Below are positions 12,214 through 27,200 of a stretch of DNA of 64,000 bases, piece after piece. The notes beneath the pieces were generated by a model. The model made no database searches. It had not been told where the DNA came from and saw nothing but the letters and a program-made list of their open reading frames with translations. Each line of letters starts with the position of its first letter. The first letter of the stretch is position 1. Made by a program: the position numbers and the translations under genes. The stretch is from Hofstenia miamia (Eukaryota; Xenacoelomorpha; Acoela). The stretch is from assembly GCA_004352715.1 (NCBI GenBank), contig SCFE01000117.1, positions 603,844 to 667,843 of the forward strand, written 5' to 3'.

Positions 12214-15200
12214 GTTTGTAAATTTTCGTTATTCCATTCATTAAACAGCAACTATGCAAGTTATTTATTTAGATTTAAAAATGTAAACACACATTTAATA
12301 GGTCTCTACAAATACATTTTAAATTTTAATTACAAAACGCGACCTCATCATAGATCTCTAAAGATAAATAAATGAAACCAACTACATGCAATTACATGGA
12401 TATACTGAAAATATCTCAATTTTGACATTTACAAAAATTGATTTGGTACGGATTTAATTTTTAACTTATTTTAAAAATACATAATCTATGAATAATAAAT
12501 TACATAAAATTTGAATATAGTTCTGTACTATCCTTTGCATCCAATTCTTCTATTCCTATATTTAAGGGGCTTTATTTGCAGAAAGTCGTGGCTGTCCACT
12601 TTTAATCACTTAAATGTTCATTTAAATTGCTATTTAAAGAATCAGTTTTTAAATTTAGATAATTTTAATGAAAATTATTTGAGTGATTGACTTAAATATG
12701 AAGCAATATAGGTGAAATGATGTTTTTCATTTTTAGTAAGGATTCGTTGGATAAAAAAATGTGTATGTTTTTTGCAAGTTGGCACAAGCATGCGGTGAAG
12801 GATTGCATCTGAGTAACTATGGGAGATAGAGGTCGAAGAGCGAGACAGATAAGGCTCGCCTTATTGATTCTTAGTGATTTTTCTTGTTTTAGAAAAACAT
12901 TATTTATATACATATTTTAAAGATTTGATCCGATAAAATAATTTAAATGTGTAATATTAATGAACATTATTTAACCTCACATTTTCTAGACTTCAAATCT
13001 ATAAGAATATATATATCATATACAAATCTTAATGCATAAAAATTTGCATGTAGATTAGTTCTTCTCATAATCTTCACCAATGACATTAATTTTGAGGACT
13101 GAACTCTGCAACTGAATAATATCAGTAACGGTCGATTGTATATGCATTTGGATATACAAAATGAAACAAAGAAATAATTTATGGAATTCCTAACACACCA
13201 CGAACAATTAAATAGATGTACCCTGGTATTGATTTTTCATTCTGAAGTATTACTTGATATTGAAAGAATTACTATAATTTTTAATAATAAACTACTCGTA
13301 ACAACTAAACCCCGTACAATGCCAAATCTAATAAAATAAAAGGAAACTAAAATTTAGAGGGTTTACCACAAAGATGCTTCTATTTAAAATGAATCACATA
13401 TATCACTGATAGCTTATCTGTGAGCTGGAATAATTCGTTCTGCACGCCAAGTGGGCGTCGACGTCTAATATATTAAATAATTAAAGTCGGGCTTTGGCCC
13501 ACAATTCTTTGAAAACATTAGATCCGTACCATTTACAGGTCTGCTTAACCATATTCTGATATAGCAGTTCATGGCTTAACCCATTATCAATTTCTAAGTG
13601 GTCAATCTCTCACTCATTTGAGAAATGCTGTTTGTTACGAAATTTGAACGTCGATTGCAATTGAATAAAATTTAAATATTAAATCAAAGTTCAAAATGCT
13701 AATGAAGTTTTATAGTCGTCATTGTAACTTACATTACAAATGCAATTTAACGTATATTTCTATTGGAAAGAATTCTTCTAAATGTTATTAAGATTTTTAT
13801 GTTCGTTTTCAAAAAATTTCAAACTTTATTTAAAGTTAAACTGCAATTTGTTATGAATTTTTCATGCAAAGTTCTTATGCATGGAATAATGTGTTTGAGA
13901 AGGGAAGGGGTAATCTGTAATAACCAATATGCTTAACGAAAATTATAATATTGGATATCAATAAATATATTTTGTTATATTGATGAATTTCATCAACATT
14001 ATTTATAAACTAAATCTAAATACCCGTGCATAATGATGGATATTAAGAGCCAAAGTATGTCATTACAAGTATCCGTTTTGAAATATACCTGAGCGATTTT
14101 TCTAGCAGACATTTGTAGTTATTTAAAAAAATTAGTGGCCTAGTAGGTGCGCATATCACGATTTGTGATGTATTTATATTTGTAATTCTTACACAAGGAG
14201 GCTGATTTTGACCTATGTAAACATAAACATACACATGTACTAATATTTGAGAGAACAAATTCCATGCACGTGAAATGTCAATATTAAGCTTCCCAGCAGA
14301 AATATTATCAAAAAACCTGGGTCAAATTTAGACAACTATTTTTGACAGATGAGGGCCCTTCTATAGCAATATAATGTCTTTAAGTCATTAGCAAAAGATA
14401 TTACAATGCTAAGCAAACTCGGAAACCTGAGTGTAAAATTGAAATTCAAATCGATACTATTATTTCCAATTTACCAAAACTTAACATTTTTTATTGTGGA
14501 ACTCCAAGGTCAATAATTTCTTGCTACACAATAAAACATTATTAAAATATTATCAAATGAATCCTTTGAAAAACATCAAACGTAGATAAGTAGACACTAA
14601 ATATGAAGTGCTGCGTAGTTGAGTGCTTTTGTTATTTATACTACATCATTCGACCTGTGAATCAATTATTAGATTTGATTAAGGGATGTCATGTTATTTT
14701 TGTTGAAATTAAAATCAATATTTTTCATTTCTTGAAGGTTGTCAATCACATAATCATTAATATTTTAGGGTAAAACTATGCGCAATACCGTTCATCTAAT
14801 TTTCATAAGTCACTGTTATTAGATTGCTTTCACGTAAAATTTGATCAACATTTTCAGCCAAAGGTACCATAGCAATCACAGCCCTCCTATTAATAGGTTT
14901 AGTTTAGCAACCATTAGTAATTTTTTATATTGACTCGTGAAATCACAAAGATGTCTAGCACAGTGTCTCTCAATTTGTTAAAATATTATCGATACCCACG
15001 ATTATGCGGAACGCATTTATTTCTACACTGGTTTTGATTTGATTAAAAATCCATAATATAACAAGCAAGTGGTTCTATCGCATCCATATTAGAAAATATG
15101 TTAAAAATTCGTGATTATTCAGTACTGGAAATATGTATTCGACTACCTAGCCATTTTGAATAAATATTACACATTCATTTGATAGAGTGTGCCTAAGATT

Positions 15201-18200
15201 GTAACTAAGTGTTACTTTGATTGATAAAGAAAAATCTGTATATCTAATACCATAAAATGTGTAGAATAACAATTGGCTATTAATTTTTAATCAAAATTAG
15301 AAAACTTGTATTGGAAAAATTAACAAATGAACAAATCAGAAAAAAGTAAATTCAAAATAAGATACATAAATTAATAATTGACGCAATATAAGCACTAAGC
15401 AACAAATTTTCTCTTCTAATATTTTGTAGGGTGTTTCTTTGAGCGAAAAGTTTTTCAATAAAGCTGTTGGGGATTGCATTAAATTCTTTTTTTATTGTGC
15501 TCCACAGCTCATCTTCAGTGTGAAGAGTATGTTGTCAAACCGATATTCGAACTTTTTCTACATGTTTTCGATAATGTTAAGGTCTAGATATTGACCAGGC
15601 CATTATTGTGGAAGAAGTTTTTCATTTCTTTTGAGGTATGACTTGGAGCACCATCCTGCTGATATATTGATCACTTGTAAGGAGTGGCAAGAGTTCCTTC
15701 TTTGCTGATGAAAACAATCTTGCGAAGGCCAAACTTCCATATTGCACCCCATACCATGATAGATTTCCCACCATACTTCATGGTCTCCCGAGTAAATTGA
15801 GGCAAGAATCTGAACTTCTGCCCAGTTGGTATCTTTATCAACATTCCTTTTGATTATTATAGCTCAAACCTTGACTCATCTGAAAATATAACATTAGACC
15901 AATGTTCAGATGAATTGTCTCTCATCAACTTGGTCCAACTCAGCCGGCGTAATATTTTCTTTGAGGTTAAGAATGGCTTTCTGTTGCCACAAAATTCCCA
16001 ATTGAGTACTTCTTCAGGATGTTTCGCACAGTTCTTGCTGTCACAAGGTAACCATCAGTCCATTCCTTTCGAAGTTCCTCTGAAATCTTTCTGGGATTTC
16101 ACTTTGAAAGGCACACGAGAGCTGACTTAGGAGTTTTGGAGATCTTCTTTGGTATTCCGGACTTTGGCTTGGGGCAATGATGTTTTGAGAAGTGAACTGT
16201 CTGATGATGTTCCCGACAGTACTTCGAAATCACTCTACAAGTTGGGCTATATTGCGTTGAATCATCCCTTCCAAATGTTTGGAGATAATCAACTCGCGGA
16301 TGACAGTAGGTACGTAACCAGGCATCATGTATGGCAAAGAAAGACTGCTATTAGGTAATTTGAAAATAAATAGACTAAAAATTGAAATTATAAAAATGAT
16401 GTGATTTGGTATGAAATGGCCGAATACATTTTCCAAGAAAAAACTAACTAACTACAAGCATTGTAGGATTTCTCCTTGAGATTTAAACTAAACAGTGACA
16501 ATTATTTCTCAACATTGATTAATTCCTCTTTCTGCAACACCAAATCTTGTTAAAAATTACCTATGACATTCTTGGAGTCAATTTTTTGGAAATATTTATG
16601 ACAAATCATGGGTGGCCGAATTCTGTTTTCCAGTACTGTAGTTTAGAATAGATACACAATTTTTTTGACTTTTATATATATATATATATATATATATTGT
16701 GTGGCTGTTCTCAGCAAGGAAATAAATGTTGCAATCATCTGTAAAAAAATTTTCCTTTCATTCCATTATCTAATTTAGTTTGCCTTTTCATAAATCATGA
16801 AATTTCCTTCTAAGTCAAGTCAGTAAAAGTTACTAATGGATTACTATATATTGCTCTTTGTAATTCGTTTTTGATTTCAACTAGACTTGAATATAACAAT
16901 GATTTATTCTTGAATTAGTATCAAAATTTATTTAACATTGTGAAACAATATTTTCCTTGTGTCGTCTTCTCCCTCGGTTCATGCATATAATGAAGCTTAT
17001 GCAGAAAAGAGTAGAACTATACTGAAATTCGATTTCTTTAGAAATATATTAATTATCATCCAAATAAAAAAATGATTTTTTACAGAATCTATTGAACTTT
17101 ACCATCTTATTAACATTGACAATCTTATTACATAAGCTCCTTTGAAATCTTCAAAATTTTGTTTAGCATGGATTATGTTCCTAACCCAACAATATTTCTA
17201 GGACATTATTCATTCACTTACGATTTATTTAGCTTTTTAGTTCTGGATTGTTTGTTTTCAATTAAGCCCACATTTCATTTAACAGAAATGGTCCATATTC
17301 TTTCCAACATCTTTTTGAAAAAAAAATACGAATCAAAATTATCTCTACAGGTGCAGTTATTATTTCGTCTTATTGGGAAACAGCTTGATGTTCTTACAAA
17401 CGAACGATGTAAAGTATTTTCAAATTAAGTAATTTTATTTAAATAAAATATGTAAAAAATAAAAATATAATAACAGTATCAATTGTAACTGTCACTTTAA
17501 TACAAACTTCTTAAAGTTATCATTGTTATAAGTATAAAAGCTATTATTCTTTCGCATTATTTATTATTTGTATTGCTTGGAATGCCAATTCAGCTGCCAT
17601 TTCAAATTTGAACGCATTTAAATTAGAGCAACACTGGGGTTATTGAACGTGGATCAGCATAGAAGTTGTTTCCAAATACGTTCCTGCTATATTTCAAGAA
17701 CCTCATTTTTACCAAGCATACTAAAATTACAATAATAAATTATTTTATCCACTTTAGCAAGTCCGGGTTAAAATCTGAAACAAAATAATTTTTTAAATCT
17801 GACATCACAAAAACATGGCGTAGTTTTATTGGCCGTAGTTCCATCCACTTATATTCAATTTGGCCCCAGTTATGCTCCCTTGCCATTCCCATTATAAACC
17901 AACTTTCTCAAACCTTTGTCTCTGAGCAATCCATACTTCAATCCAGACTTTTTACTATCATCCTTCAACATTTCCTTCATTGAGCTAAAATACATATACC
18001 ATTCGTGACTCATTACACTGCCATTCTTTTTAAATTGCACATTTCTCCTTCAGAGTTTACTATGAATATTATTGTTATTATTATTATTATTATAATTATT
18101 ATTAATATTCAACCTGTAGCTCAGTCAAGTGTGATCTTGACTTATGGGGATAGTAACAGAAATTTTCAGCAAAATCTTTAATAAGCAAATTGAATTGCGG

Positions 18201-21200
18201 GAAGTGACTAGTTATTTAAAAGTCTGTTTAACATTGAATTTAGATGAAGGAACTTTTACTGGAAGTTGGAGTAAACAGCTACGATATAACTGCAACTAAT
18301 GATACAGATGATATTAAATTGAACTGGGAATTTTTGGGTGCCTTTTATTTCACAATGACCACTGTAACAACCATAGGTGTAAAATAAACCATTTTTCAGA
18401 TATTTATACAGTGTTTAGGTTACGGAAACATCACCCCCAAAACCTTTGCTGGCAAAATTTTAACAATATTTTACAGCTTAGTAGGCATTCCGTTAACACT
18501 CTGTCTTTTGGCTCTTTTGAGCGAATTCCATCAACTTATCTTCAGGTATATCGAAAGAATGTTTTCAAAGCCAAAAAGCAAGTATTTTGTTTCTTATATA
18601 ATCACCTGTCATTTAATACAGTAGATATATTCAAAAGAATACAGCTTATTGTCAATTATTTCACCTGCCAAATTGAAAACTGTCTGTATTTACTTTAACA
18701 GTAACACTACTTTTCAATAAATTTAAAGATGTTTTCTTTTATATTTTTAATAAATTGTGAGAAGACATGGGAGAGAATCAAAAGCCAATTTCATCACAAA
18801 AGTAATATTTGAAGGTAATCTGAAGAATAGGGGACTTCTAAAGCTACAAACCGACTTTATGCCTTAATTTCGTTGAGTTCCACAATTCAAGTTAGTAAAG
18901 TTAAAATACTTAAAATTCAAACCAATGATTTCTTTATATTCAGTAAAAACATTAATGTGCAATTTAACAAATTTTTTGTTTTCCAATATTTAAGACCCTC
19001 AATGCCCAAAAAACCTTTGGAAAATAGATGCACACAGTTTTAGTGGATCAATTTAGTTTCACTACGCTAAATATTAACATGTTATGTCATACCCACGTCA
19101 TCGCATGAAATAAACCGCTTACTAAGTACTCTACCTTAATATTATCAAACAAATTGTATTCATATCTTCACTAATATTTCTGTATGAAATACATCTTAGT
19201 CAAGATGGTTAATTGCTTTTAAGGTCAAGTTTGATCCAGCAAGGCTTCAATTAAACCGGATTGCGAGAATCTAAATCTTACATGTGGATCGATCCATCGG
19301 TATACACGGGATATAGATCAGAAAATATAATTTATGGATATCCATGGTTCATTGGAAATCTAAAATCAAGACATAAACTAATTCACTCTTTAGTCATAAA
19401 TTTTTAAATAAAATAGTTTAAAATATACAATGAAAATAACTTCCCCATTTTGTTGTATAAATCTGACAATATTATTCTTTAGTAAGTATTGGTTATTAAG
19501 TGATCGCAGTCAATCAAAGAATTTATACTGTTAAGGTCAATCCAGAGACTGTAAGATCCGGTTTCTTATTATGCAAGGGGAGCACTAGCTTTTAGCGAAT
19601 GCCTTGCCATTGCTCAATTTATATTGGGCTATTCCTTTTAAAATTATGATTTTGTATTTTCAATTTGAATTGATCAGCTGTCGTAGTTATGTAAACTGCT
19701 GAAGAACATGGATCTGTTGTGGATCGATACACTTAACTTTTTGGGTGGATTTGACTAGATATAGATCAGAAAGCATTTGATCCTCGAAAGCCTCGATGTT
19801 AGAGCTCTGCAAGACCACTCAGTCCCATGAGACTGAGTTCCGGGACAGAAATTGAGAATAACGTTTAAGTGAGATATTAGATTAAATAGGAAACTGGGAA
19901 TAGGGTTTTTCAAAATTTGTGAAATTTTGGCAAAGCAAAAGATATGTCCTGGCATCAGCATTTTCACGCGTCTGGTATAAGACGTATGGGATAGGACTGG
20001 GACGAATAAAATGTTGGACCCACTTAGCCTTCCTTTGGAAGGATGACATCAAAATCATATTTTCAGAAATGATTACAAATTTATTACATGTATAATGAAG
20101 AAACTAGAATTGCAGATTTGAGAATCATTTGGCCACATTGGACTGTGGGATCCGAATATTTCATAGTAGTTCAGAATACTACTAAGTAAATACATTTGCT
20201 AAATATAAACGAAGTCCTTATCAGAGTTTTTAGTAACTGCATTTAAGCTTCTACAAGAAATTTTTAAGTTAAAAATCCTAAATAACAAATAAATAGTATA
20301 TCTCCAAAATAAAAATTTTTTTGTAGCAGTTGAAGGAATGCATTTTTAATAGTTAAATGTTCATTTAACTCTATTGTGTTGAATGTTCTTTCCATATTTT
20401 GCTATACTTAAATTTTAATGTATACCAGCTGAATTTAATAAATATATCCCTTAGTATTTACAAGAGTGTTTTGAAAATTCCTTACGACTTCTTACTGGAT
20501 ACAGTATACAGCACCTGCCCAATCACGTGTCTTTACATTTGCTAAATTTAGTGCATAAAATATATAAAAAATTGATTGTATTTTATAATGCATTTTCAAG
20601 TTCTCCTGTATCAGACCAAAGCTTCATCTGGGAAAACATTTTTATCAACTTCCATTTTGAAGGCAGTGCTTATATTGTATATATTATTTTTTTCATTATT
20701 GATGCACAATTCAAAACAAAGTTTGCAGGTCTAATCACAATCGCAATCCTCAAACATTTCGAAAATATATTATTGTAGTTGTTAATGACTCCTTACATTC
20801 TCACATGACAATAGTGGTCAGGCTCTTAGGAACTCTCTTTAGGAAATTTAGCTATTGTCAGAGTAGGTCACTTGTACTTTGAGAAATGAACCTGGAACGA
20901 GGTAGAAATCAAGGTGTAATATAGTTTCTAAGAACCTGGTCATCAGTATAGGGTCTCATTTTAAAGGTTAAATATCGCAGTTAATAATGTTCTAATTAAT
21001 TCGGTGCTGCTCTTAAAATTGAATTTTTCTTCTAGGAATGGAGATGAAGATTAATTATAATATTACAAGGAGTTCTAATTTAGAACCCCTTGAATATTAA
21101 AATACAAATAGTTTACAATGCTTACAAATTATTTACAATTAAATAATAAAAACATGAATAATTTTCAGAAATATACCTGATTGCAAAATATGCAATGAAA

Positions 21201-24200
21201 TCAACTATTTAAATGAATAAAAAAACTCATATTAATTAACATCGGAACAAGAATAGAATTTTGCCAAGGAACAAATAATGACTCTTGAACAAACATTAGG
21301 TTCAGGATATTCTCTTACATATTCACTCCAGAGGAGGTAATTTACCTTTTGTCTTTGGGTCTGTAAATGAATATAAGATTTAATGATGATGAGTTCGATT
21401 TTTCCTTAAATATAACATTTTCTCTATCCAAGATGGTGCAAGTTAAAAGTGACATTCTAAAATGAAAATTTAATGAGGAAATTCACATAATTTCTCTAAG
21501 TATGTGTTAAAGTGTCCATTTTTATAGGCTTTCGTGGTCAAGAAGTTACACAAAAATATCTCATCCAATATGGCCTAGGCCATTATGACTCCTATTCAAT
21601 GCAAGATGTTGGCCATTATTCTAAATATTCATATTCTTAAAGGAGGGGCAAAAAATTTTATGATAGTTTAGAAACCTGCTTTTTGTTGAAAAAATATTTT
21701 ATATCAAATCAATTTCTTTTTGAGGAAATTTAGTCATTTAATTGAAAGAGAACAAGGAGATGAGATCTTATTTTCCAAGCATTTGATTATCCGAAGTACT
21801 GAGCTACAATCTCCAGGCTTGCATAATGAAATGATATTGTCTTCCATTTCCATTCCATTTCTTCAACTACTTAAAAAATTTCCATAATTTTCCATAAATT
21901 TTCAGATCCTTTCATAACTCTTAGAATTAGTGGTAATGATTCTTTAGTAAAAGTATTTTACTGGTCCTAGTCCCTCTTAGTTTCATTGGGTTTTGTCCTA
22001 GTCGTGTACCAGCCCAGTCTCAAACTTTTGGGACATAGTGGTCTCCTAAAACCCTACTAGTGGCTGACTAAACTGGCTTTAAGCTACTAATAGGTGATAT
22101 TATTTGTTGGAGCTGCTAAGAGTACTTTTGAACTTAACCTGAGCCAAGGATATTTCGAATTAATTATTTCAGTTAATTTAAATAATGTTCGTAATAATAA
22201 AATAATTCACACAAAGCTATGCCTAAATCTATAGGATTAGGCAAGATATCCAAAAATCTGCATAATGCGTTGGACATACAGTAAAAACGTTTCACACTTT
22301 GTCACTGTATTAGTCAAACGATTTCACACATTTTTAGGACGCCATTTTGGATGATTGGATGATCATTATTGAATTTCCACCATATTGGATAGAGACAATA
22401 TTATATTCATGGTAAAATAATCGAATACGTTGAATTCGAGAGACGTATAAAAAAATAATTATAACGCATATCACCGGAGTAACTATTTAGAAGAAAATAG
22501 CAAAAATATCGATTTTCGAAGTCATTTTGGTCACAATTTTGTGAAACTGCTCTGCACCGACCAAAAATACATTTTTGGATTAATTTCTTCTACAGAATTT
22601 GGCCTTGTAAGCTACCGGCTGATTTTATGCTTTCCAAAATCGCCGATATTGCATNNNNNNNNNNNNNNNNNNNNNGATTTTCGAAGTCATTTTGGTCACA
22701 ATTTTGTGAAACTGCTCTGCACCGACCAAAAATACATTTTTGGATTAATTTCTTCTACAGAATTTGGCCTTGTAAGCTACCGGCTGATTTTATGCTTTCC
22801 AAAATCGCCGATATTGCATCAACTCTAATTTAAGTGTAGTATGATTGGTTTACAATGTTCAAAATTCTTATTTCCAATGCACAAGCTTATCCATTATTAT
22901 GATTTCTGCAACATCGACTTTCAAAAACGCAAGAATATCAGATACTATTTTCGTAAAATACTATAGCGTTTTCTCACCTATTTTTGTATTAGAATCAGGG
23001 TGAAAATCCAGGATGATTTATAATGAAAAGACAAAAACAAAATTCAATAACTAATGATTTTAAAAAAATATGAGGCATATAAATCTTGAGTGATGCGAAT
23101 TGTTTATGATATGCTGGACTTCATTATGATGTTATATGCTTGAGAAAATGAAGAAACAACCTAAAAATGATGTTCAATGGCTCGCAACATCACCTGGAAT
23201 TTTCACTCTTGAACTTTTCTTTATGGTTGTCTTAAGGGAAGATTCTATCGTGGCAATTCTCAAACTGTCCCCGAGTTGCAGGAAGCCATCGTTACTGAAA
23301 TACGATCCATACGTTCAGAAGTAACGAATGTCCAAGAAATAGCTGCAAAAATTCAAAGGTTTCAGGATCTAATGCTAATTTGTTTTTTTAATCGTTTTGT
23401 TAAATCTTTAGTTATGAAATCTTGGTTTTGTTTACTAAAGGCCTGTCTTAACTACACGATTTCATCTGCACGATAAAGTCCGTCCGATTAAATCGTGTAG
23501 TTAAGACAAGCCTTAAAAGACGGTACATTCTTTACAATTTAGAGTACCTTGCCCTCCAAATGACAATTGTCCACAACTTATGTATCATTGCCTGAATTTC
23601 AGTAGAAAATTGATCTACTTTGGCATTGCAATTACCTGCCTTGCATATTTCAGCTGTTATACTTGAGAGTTTTTTTTTATTTCTCTACTCTTCTCTACTC
23701 AGTAAAGAACGGTTCTTCAAGTAAGTTTTGAGTTTTTATAAAGATGTCTTCTTTGATTGCATCAATGCAGAGATTGCAAAATGATATTTATTCCTTATGT
23801 TTATATAGAAGGTCTGCTTGAGCAGTCGAAACCCAGAGCTTAATCTTTCAAACATTTGTATAGAAATAAATACAGTGGGAGATTGTTCATTGCTTGAAAT
23901 TCTAGATTGAATGTGCATCAAGATACGCAACCAATGACATGTTCCTATGAGAATCTTGAGAGCATGAGAAGTACGAACGACTGCTTGGCGTAAGCATAAA
24001 TATTAATAAATATTACTGCAATTTCTACTTACAAATTAATATCGCATCTATATATAAATCATTTTGGATGTAGGCCAATTAAGAGCACTGTCAACGCAAA
24101 CTTATCAAATATAGAAAAACTAAATGTTATGTAAATATCAATTTTTGAAAGCATTGGCATTTTTCAATTTTCAAATGCACTTCTTAATGAATTTCACAAT

Positions 24201-27200
24201 TTTTAGGACAAAATTTATTATTCCTGAATTAAAAGTGTATGATAATTGATATTTTGAGTTTTCCTTTTATCCACGGCCTATTTTAATCACGGTCTGGCAA
24301 TTAGCAGTGCAGTAAACAAAAAGGAATCGCTAAACGCAGTTAGAGCAAAAACTTTCTTCCAATTTCATCCAGGTATTCAATATAAACAACATAACACTTT
24401 TTTTCACATTTAAATGCGCATCACAAAGCAAAAAGTTTAGATATACATATATATGCATGCAGTTGAATTCTATAATCTGTAGCTACATTGAACTTCAAAC
24501 GCTTAACTTTAAGATGTGGTAAATTTATTGTTTATTATATATATTATGTTTCAAATGTTGGAAATTTTTCATGAGAATACAAAACTGAAATATATTCTAT
24601 ACCATTTTCCGTCCAATAATGACATTTTTGCAATCAATAGTGACATTTTTGCAATCAATAGTGACAATATATTTTATCTATATATTGTTTGTATTTGTAA
24701 AACTTTGAACCATTGTACAATGTTTACATGTCTTTAATGCCAATGTACCCATGAATTACTATTTATGCTACTTTATGCGTAGTAAAAGATTATGCATGTA
24801 AATGATAATTCACGACTTTTGAAGGCTGATTTCAAAATTTTTGTGGGTATCATAGGTAATTCACTCATTAGTTATTGTAAGATCAAAAATTTCTTCGATA
24901 TTTCAAATTTGAATGTAAATAACCTAACTTTCAAATTTGAATAGCCTAATACAGTGTACTATCTTTTGTCAAAAATCCGCCCTAGTTATTACTATACTGA
25001 CTTCAGCTATGTATGCAAAGATAACTGACGAAATTAGGAAAGCAATAATTGACCGAAATTAGGAAAGCAATAATTGACAAAGAGGAATCTGGAGGAAATT
25101 ATGTACAACTTGAAGCAGGTTTTTGTGTAAAGAGAACGACAGCGATAGGGATAGTGAAAAGAGGCCGCAGAACAGCATGTAAACGGGGTGGCGCTAGAAG
25201 TTCAAGGACAAAAATGACTGAAGAAATGATGTCCCCAGTGATTCGTACAATCGAGGAAAACCCTACAGTGACACTCAAAATATTGTCTGAAAACATCCTG
25301 TTGGGACATGTCAGTCAATCTACGATCTACCGACATCTCGATGGCAGATTAATAACTTATAAGATGGTGAGAAATGAGCTTGTAAGTAGGAATACCAAAG
25401 AGAACATCAAGAAGAGGAAGAGATTTGCTATCGACTACCAAAGAGAAACACGACGCAAGGATCATCTGGATGAAATGAACTTTAATCTTTTTTGTCTTCG
25501 AAAGTTTGGAAGATCAGCTGTCGGGTCAAGAGCGATTGTACCAGTGAGGACGAGCAAAGGAACGAATTTGAACGTCATCTTGGCTGTGGATGATAATGGC
25601 TCAATTGTTCTGCAGCAAGCACATATGGGAAGCATCAAAGAGAAATTCAAAGACTTCATGCAGGAGTTGCCTTTGATGCTGACCATTGAGGATGCAGTGA
25701 TTTACATGGACAATGCGCCCATTCATATCAAGGAAGCAAACTTCCATGACGTCCAACAACAACATAAATTTGAACATTTGACGCACCGTACTCTCCGCAA
25801 CTCAATCCAGTGGAAGGCTGCTTTTCAATCCTGAAAGCTGGTATAAAACGTCATCTTGGAAATCTTCATCCGCGACACGATCTTGCTGGTGCTGGAGATA
25901 ACTTTCTGATTTCATATCGAGCTGGAATACTTTGGGATGCTCTTGAGCAAAGTATGCCTGATTTAACTCGAGCCAAAATTCGTAATCTATATCGTCGAGT
26001 AGATGCTGTTGTCGCTGACTGTGCACAAGGATTGCCTCTTGAAGCTTAGAGCTGCCTACTTTTGATGAATACATCGTTCTTTGTTCCAATATGCATTTTA
26101 TTTTGTTTGTTGAAATACATATTATTTACATATTATTTACATATTATTTACATAGAATGTATCCTTTAGAATCGTTTCTAATTCGATAAAATAACCTATT
26201 GAATTCGATCAAATAGAAATTAATAATTACTGGGTATAATAGCAGTACATTAAGTCGCTCATACCGTTATAAATACAAAAAATGCAAATAAAAAAATAAA
26301 TACATGCATGTACATGCATAGATACATACATTTACATACATGCATAAGTGATAAATACATACAAGAACAAATAAATATATCTAAAATATATTGTCACTAT
26401 TGATTGCAAAAATGTCACTATTGATTGCAAAAATGTCACTATTGATTGCAAAAATGTCACTATTGATAGCAAGAATGTCACTATTGATTACAAAAATGTC
26501 ATTGTTGATTGCAAAAATGTCATTATTGGACGGAAAATGGTATAGTGTTATTAATAGAATCTAATTCAATTCAATGCGTTTTAAATTTTTGCATTGTAGT
26601 AATGACTACTGCTATTATTGGTACAAGCCGCATTAATAGGGCCAGAGAATTCTTTGGAACCGATGTTGTATTTTTTAAGCAACCAGCGGGCAAGCTAGTG
26701 TACGACCGGTACACTTGCAAGAAGACATTTAGGAACTCTGTGTAAATTTTTAATTTATCTTGAACATACATAAATGTATTTACCTAGAATTCCGTTAAAG
26801 GTTTTTCTCTGGTGCTAGTCCAGTGGGGTGGCAATGATTTGGCCACCAGCAACAATATTTGCCGCATAGCCTGTGCTATGTCTCGGTGGATGCTGGCATT
26901 AGAGAAAGTTAGTGCCCTGTTTTAGTTATATATATATATATATATATATATTTAAATATTTCAGTCTAACAAGAAAGTTGTGCATATTGGCGACATAACG
27001 CGGCCATCAATTGCTAAGGCGTTGCCAATTTTACAAGGATTGATTAAAAAGCACCACGTTTGCGACTTCGTTCACAGGCGGATGACAGAATTAAGGAGGG
27101 TAGATGGCAAAACCACTTGTCATTTAAAGAATCATCAAAGAATGTCTCTCGACATCAAGGTGGTCATCAGGCGCCATCCTGTAGAGTAAAGGGATGAAAG

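Larger units (their letters stand above)
18546..24596. other. K2P intron 3, left part
   Basis: Apart from the MITE candidate at 20819, the duplicated gap at 22511-22819, the mariner relic at 23136 and the 75-bp palindrome at 23439, nothing is recognised. A hairpin with arms caaggagttcta and tagaaccccttg lies at about 21064-21091, and one with arms actcagtc and gactgagt at about 19817-19838. Confidence 0.55.
24597..26545 (+). mobile_element. IS630/Tc1-related DDE transposon, copy 1, with satellite-bearing terminal repeats
   Basis: The ends are inverted repeats reading ctataccattttccgtcc and its complement (near 24597 and 26528-26545). Immediately inside both ends lie tandem ~21-bp units (tgacatttttgcaatcaata): two on the left (about 24619-24664) and six or seven, partly diverged, on the right (about 26391-26522), in inverted orientation. 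Between them is one transposase gene. The exact edge differs by a base or two between ends. A TA follows the longer right-hand version, but the target-site duplication is not certain. A second copy lies at 28908-30438 in direct orientation. Confidence 0.85.

Noticed and set aside
18411-18698. 95-residue plus-strand frame beginning M-F-R-L-R-K-H
   Set aside because: It is the wrong frame of K2P exon 3; the correct frame gives G-Y-G-N-I-T-P and M2.
22541-22833. Duplicated 95- and 68-residue frames suggesting a repeat protein
   Set aside because: The duplication is an exact 144-bp copy on either side of a 21-N gap, most likely an assembly overlap.
23736-23930. Minus-strand 64-residue frame
   Set aside because: Low-complexity composition with no neighbours or splice support.
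25099-25786. Three minus-strand frames within the transposase
   Set aside because: They are antisense shadows of the plus-strand DDE transposase, whose catalytic motifs are clear.
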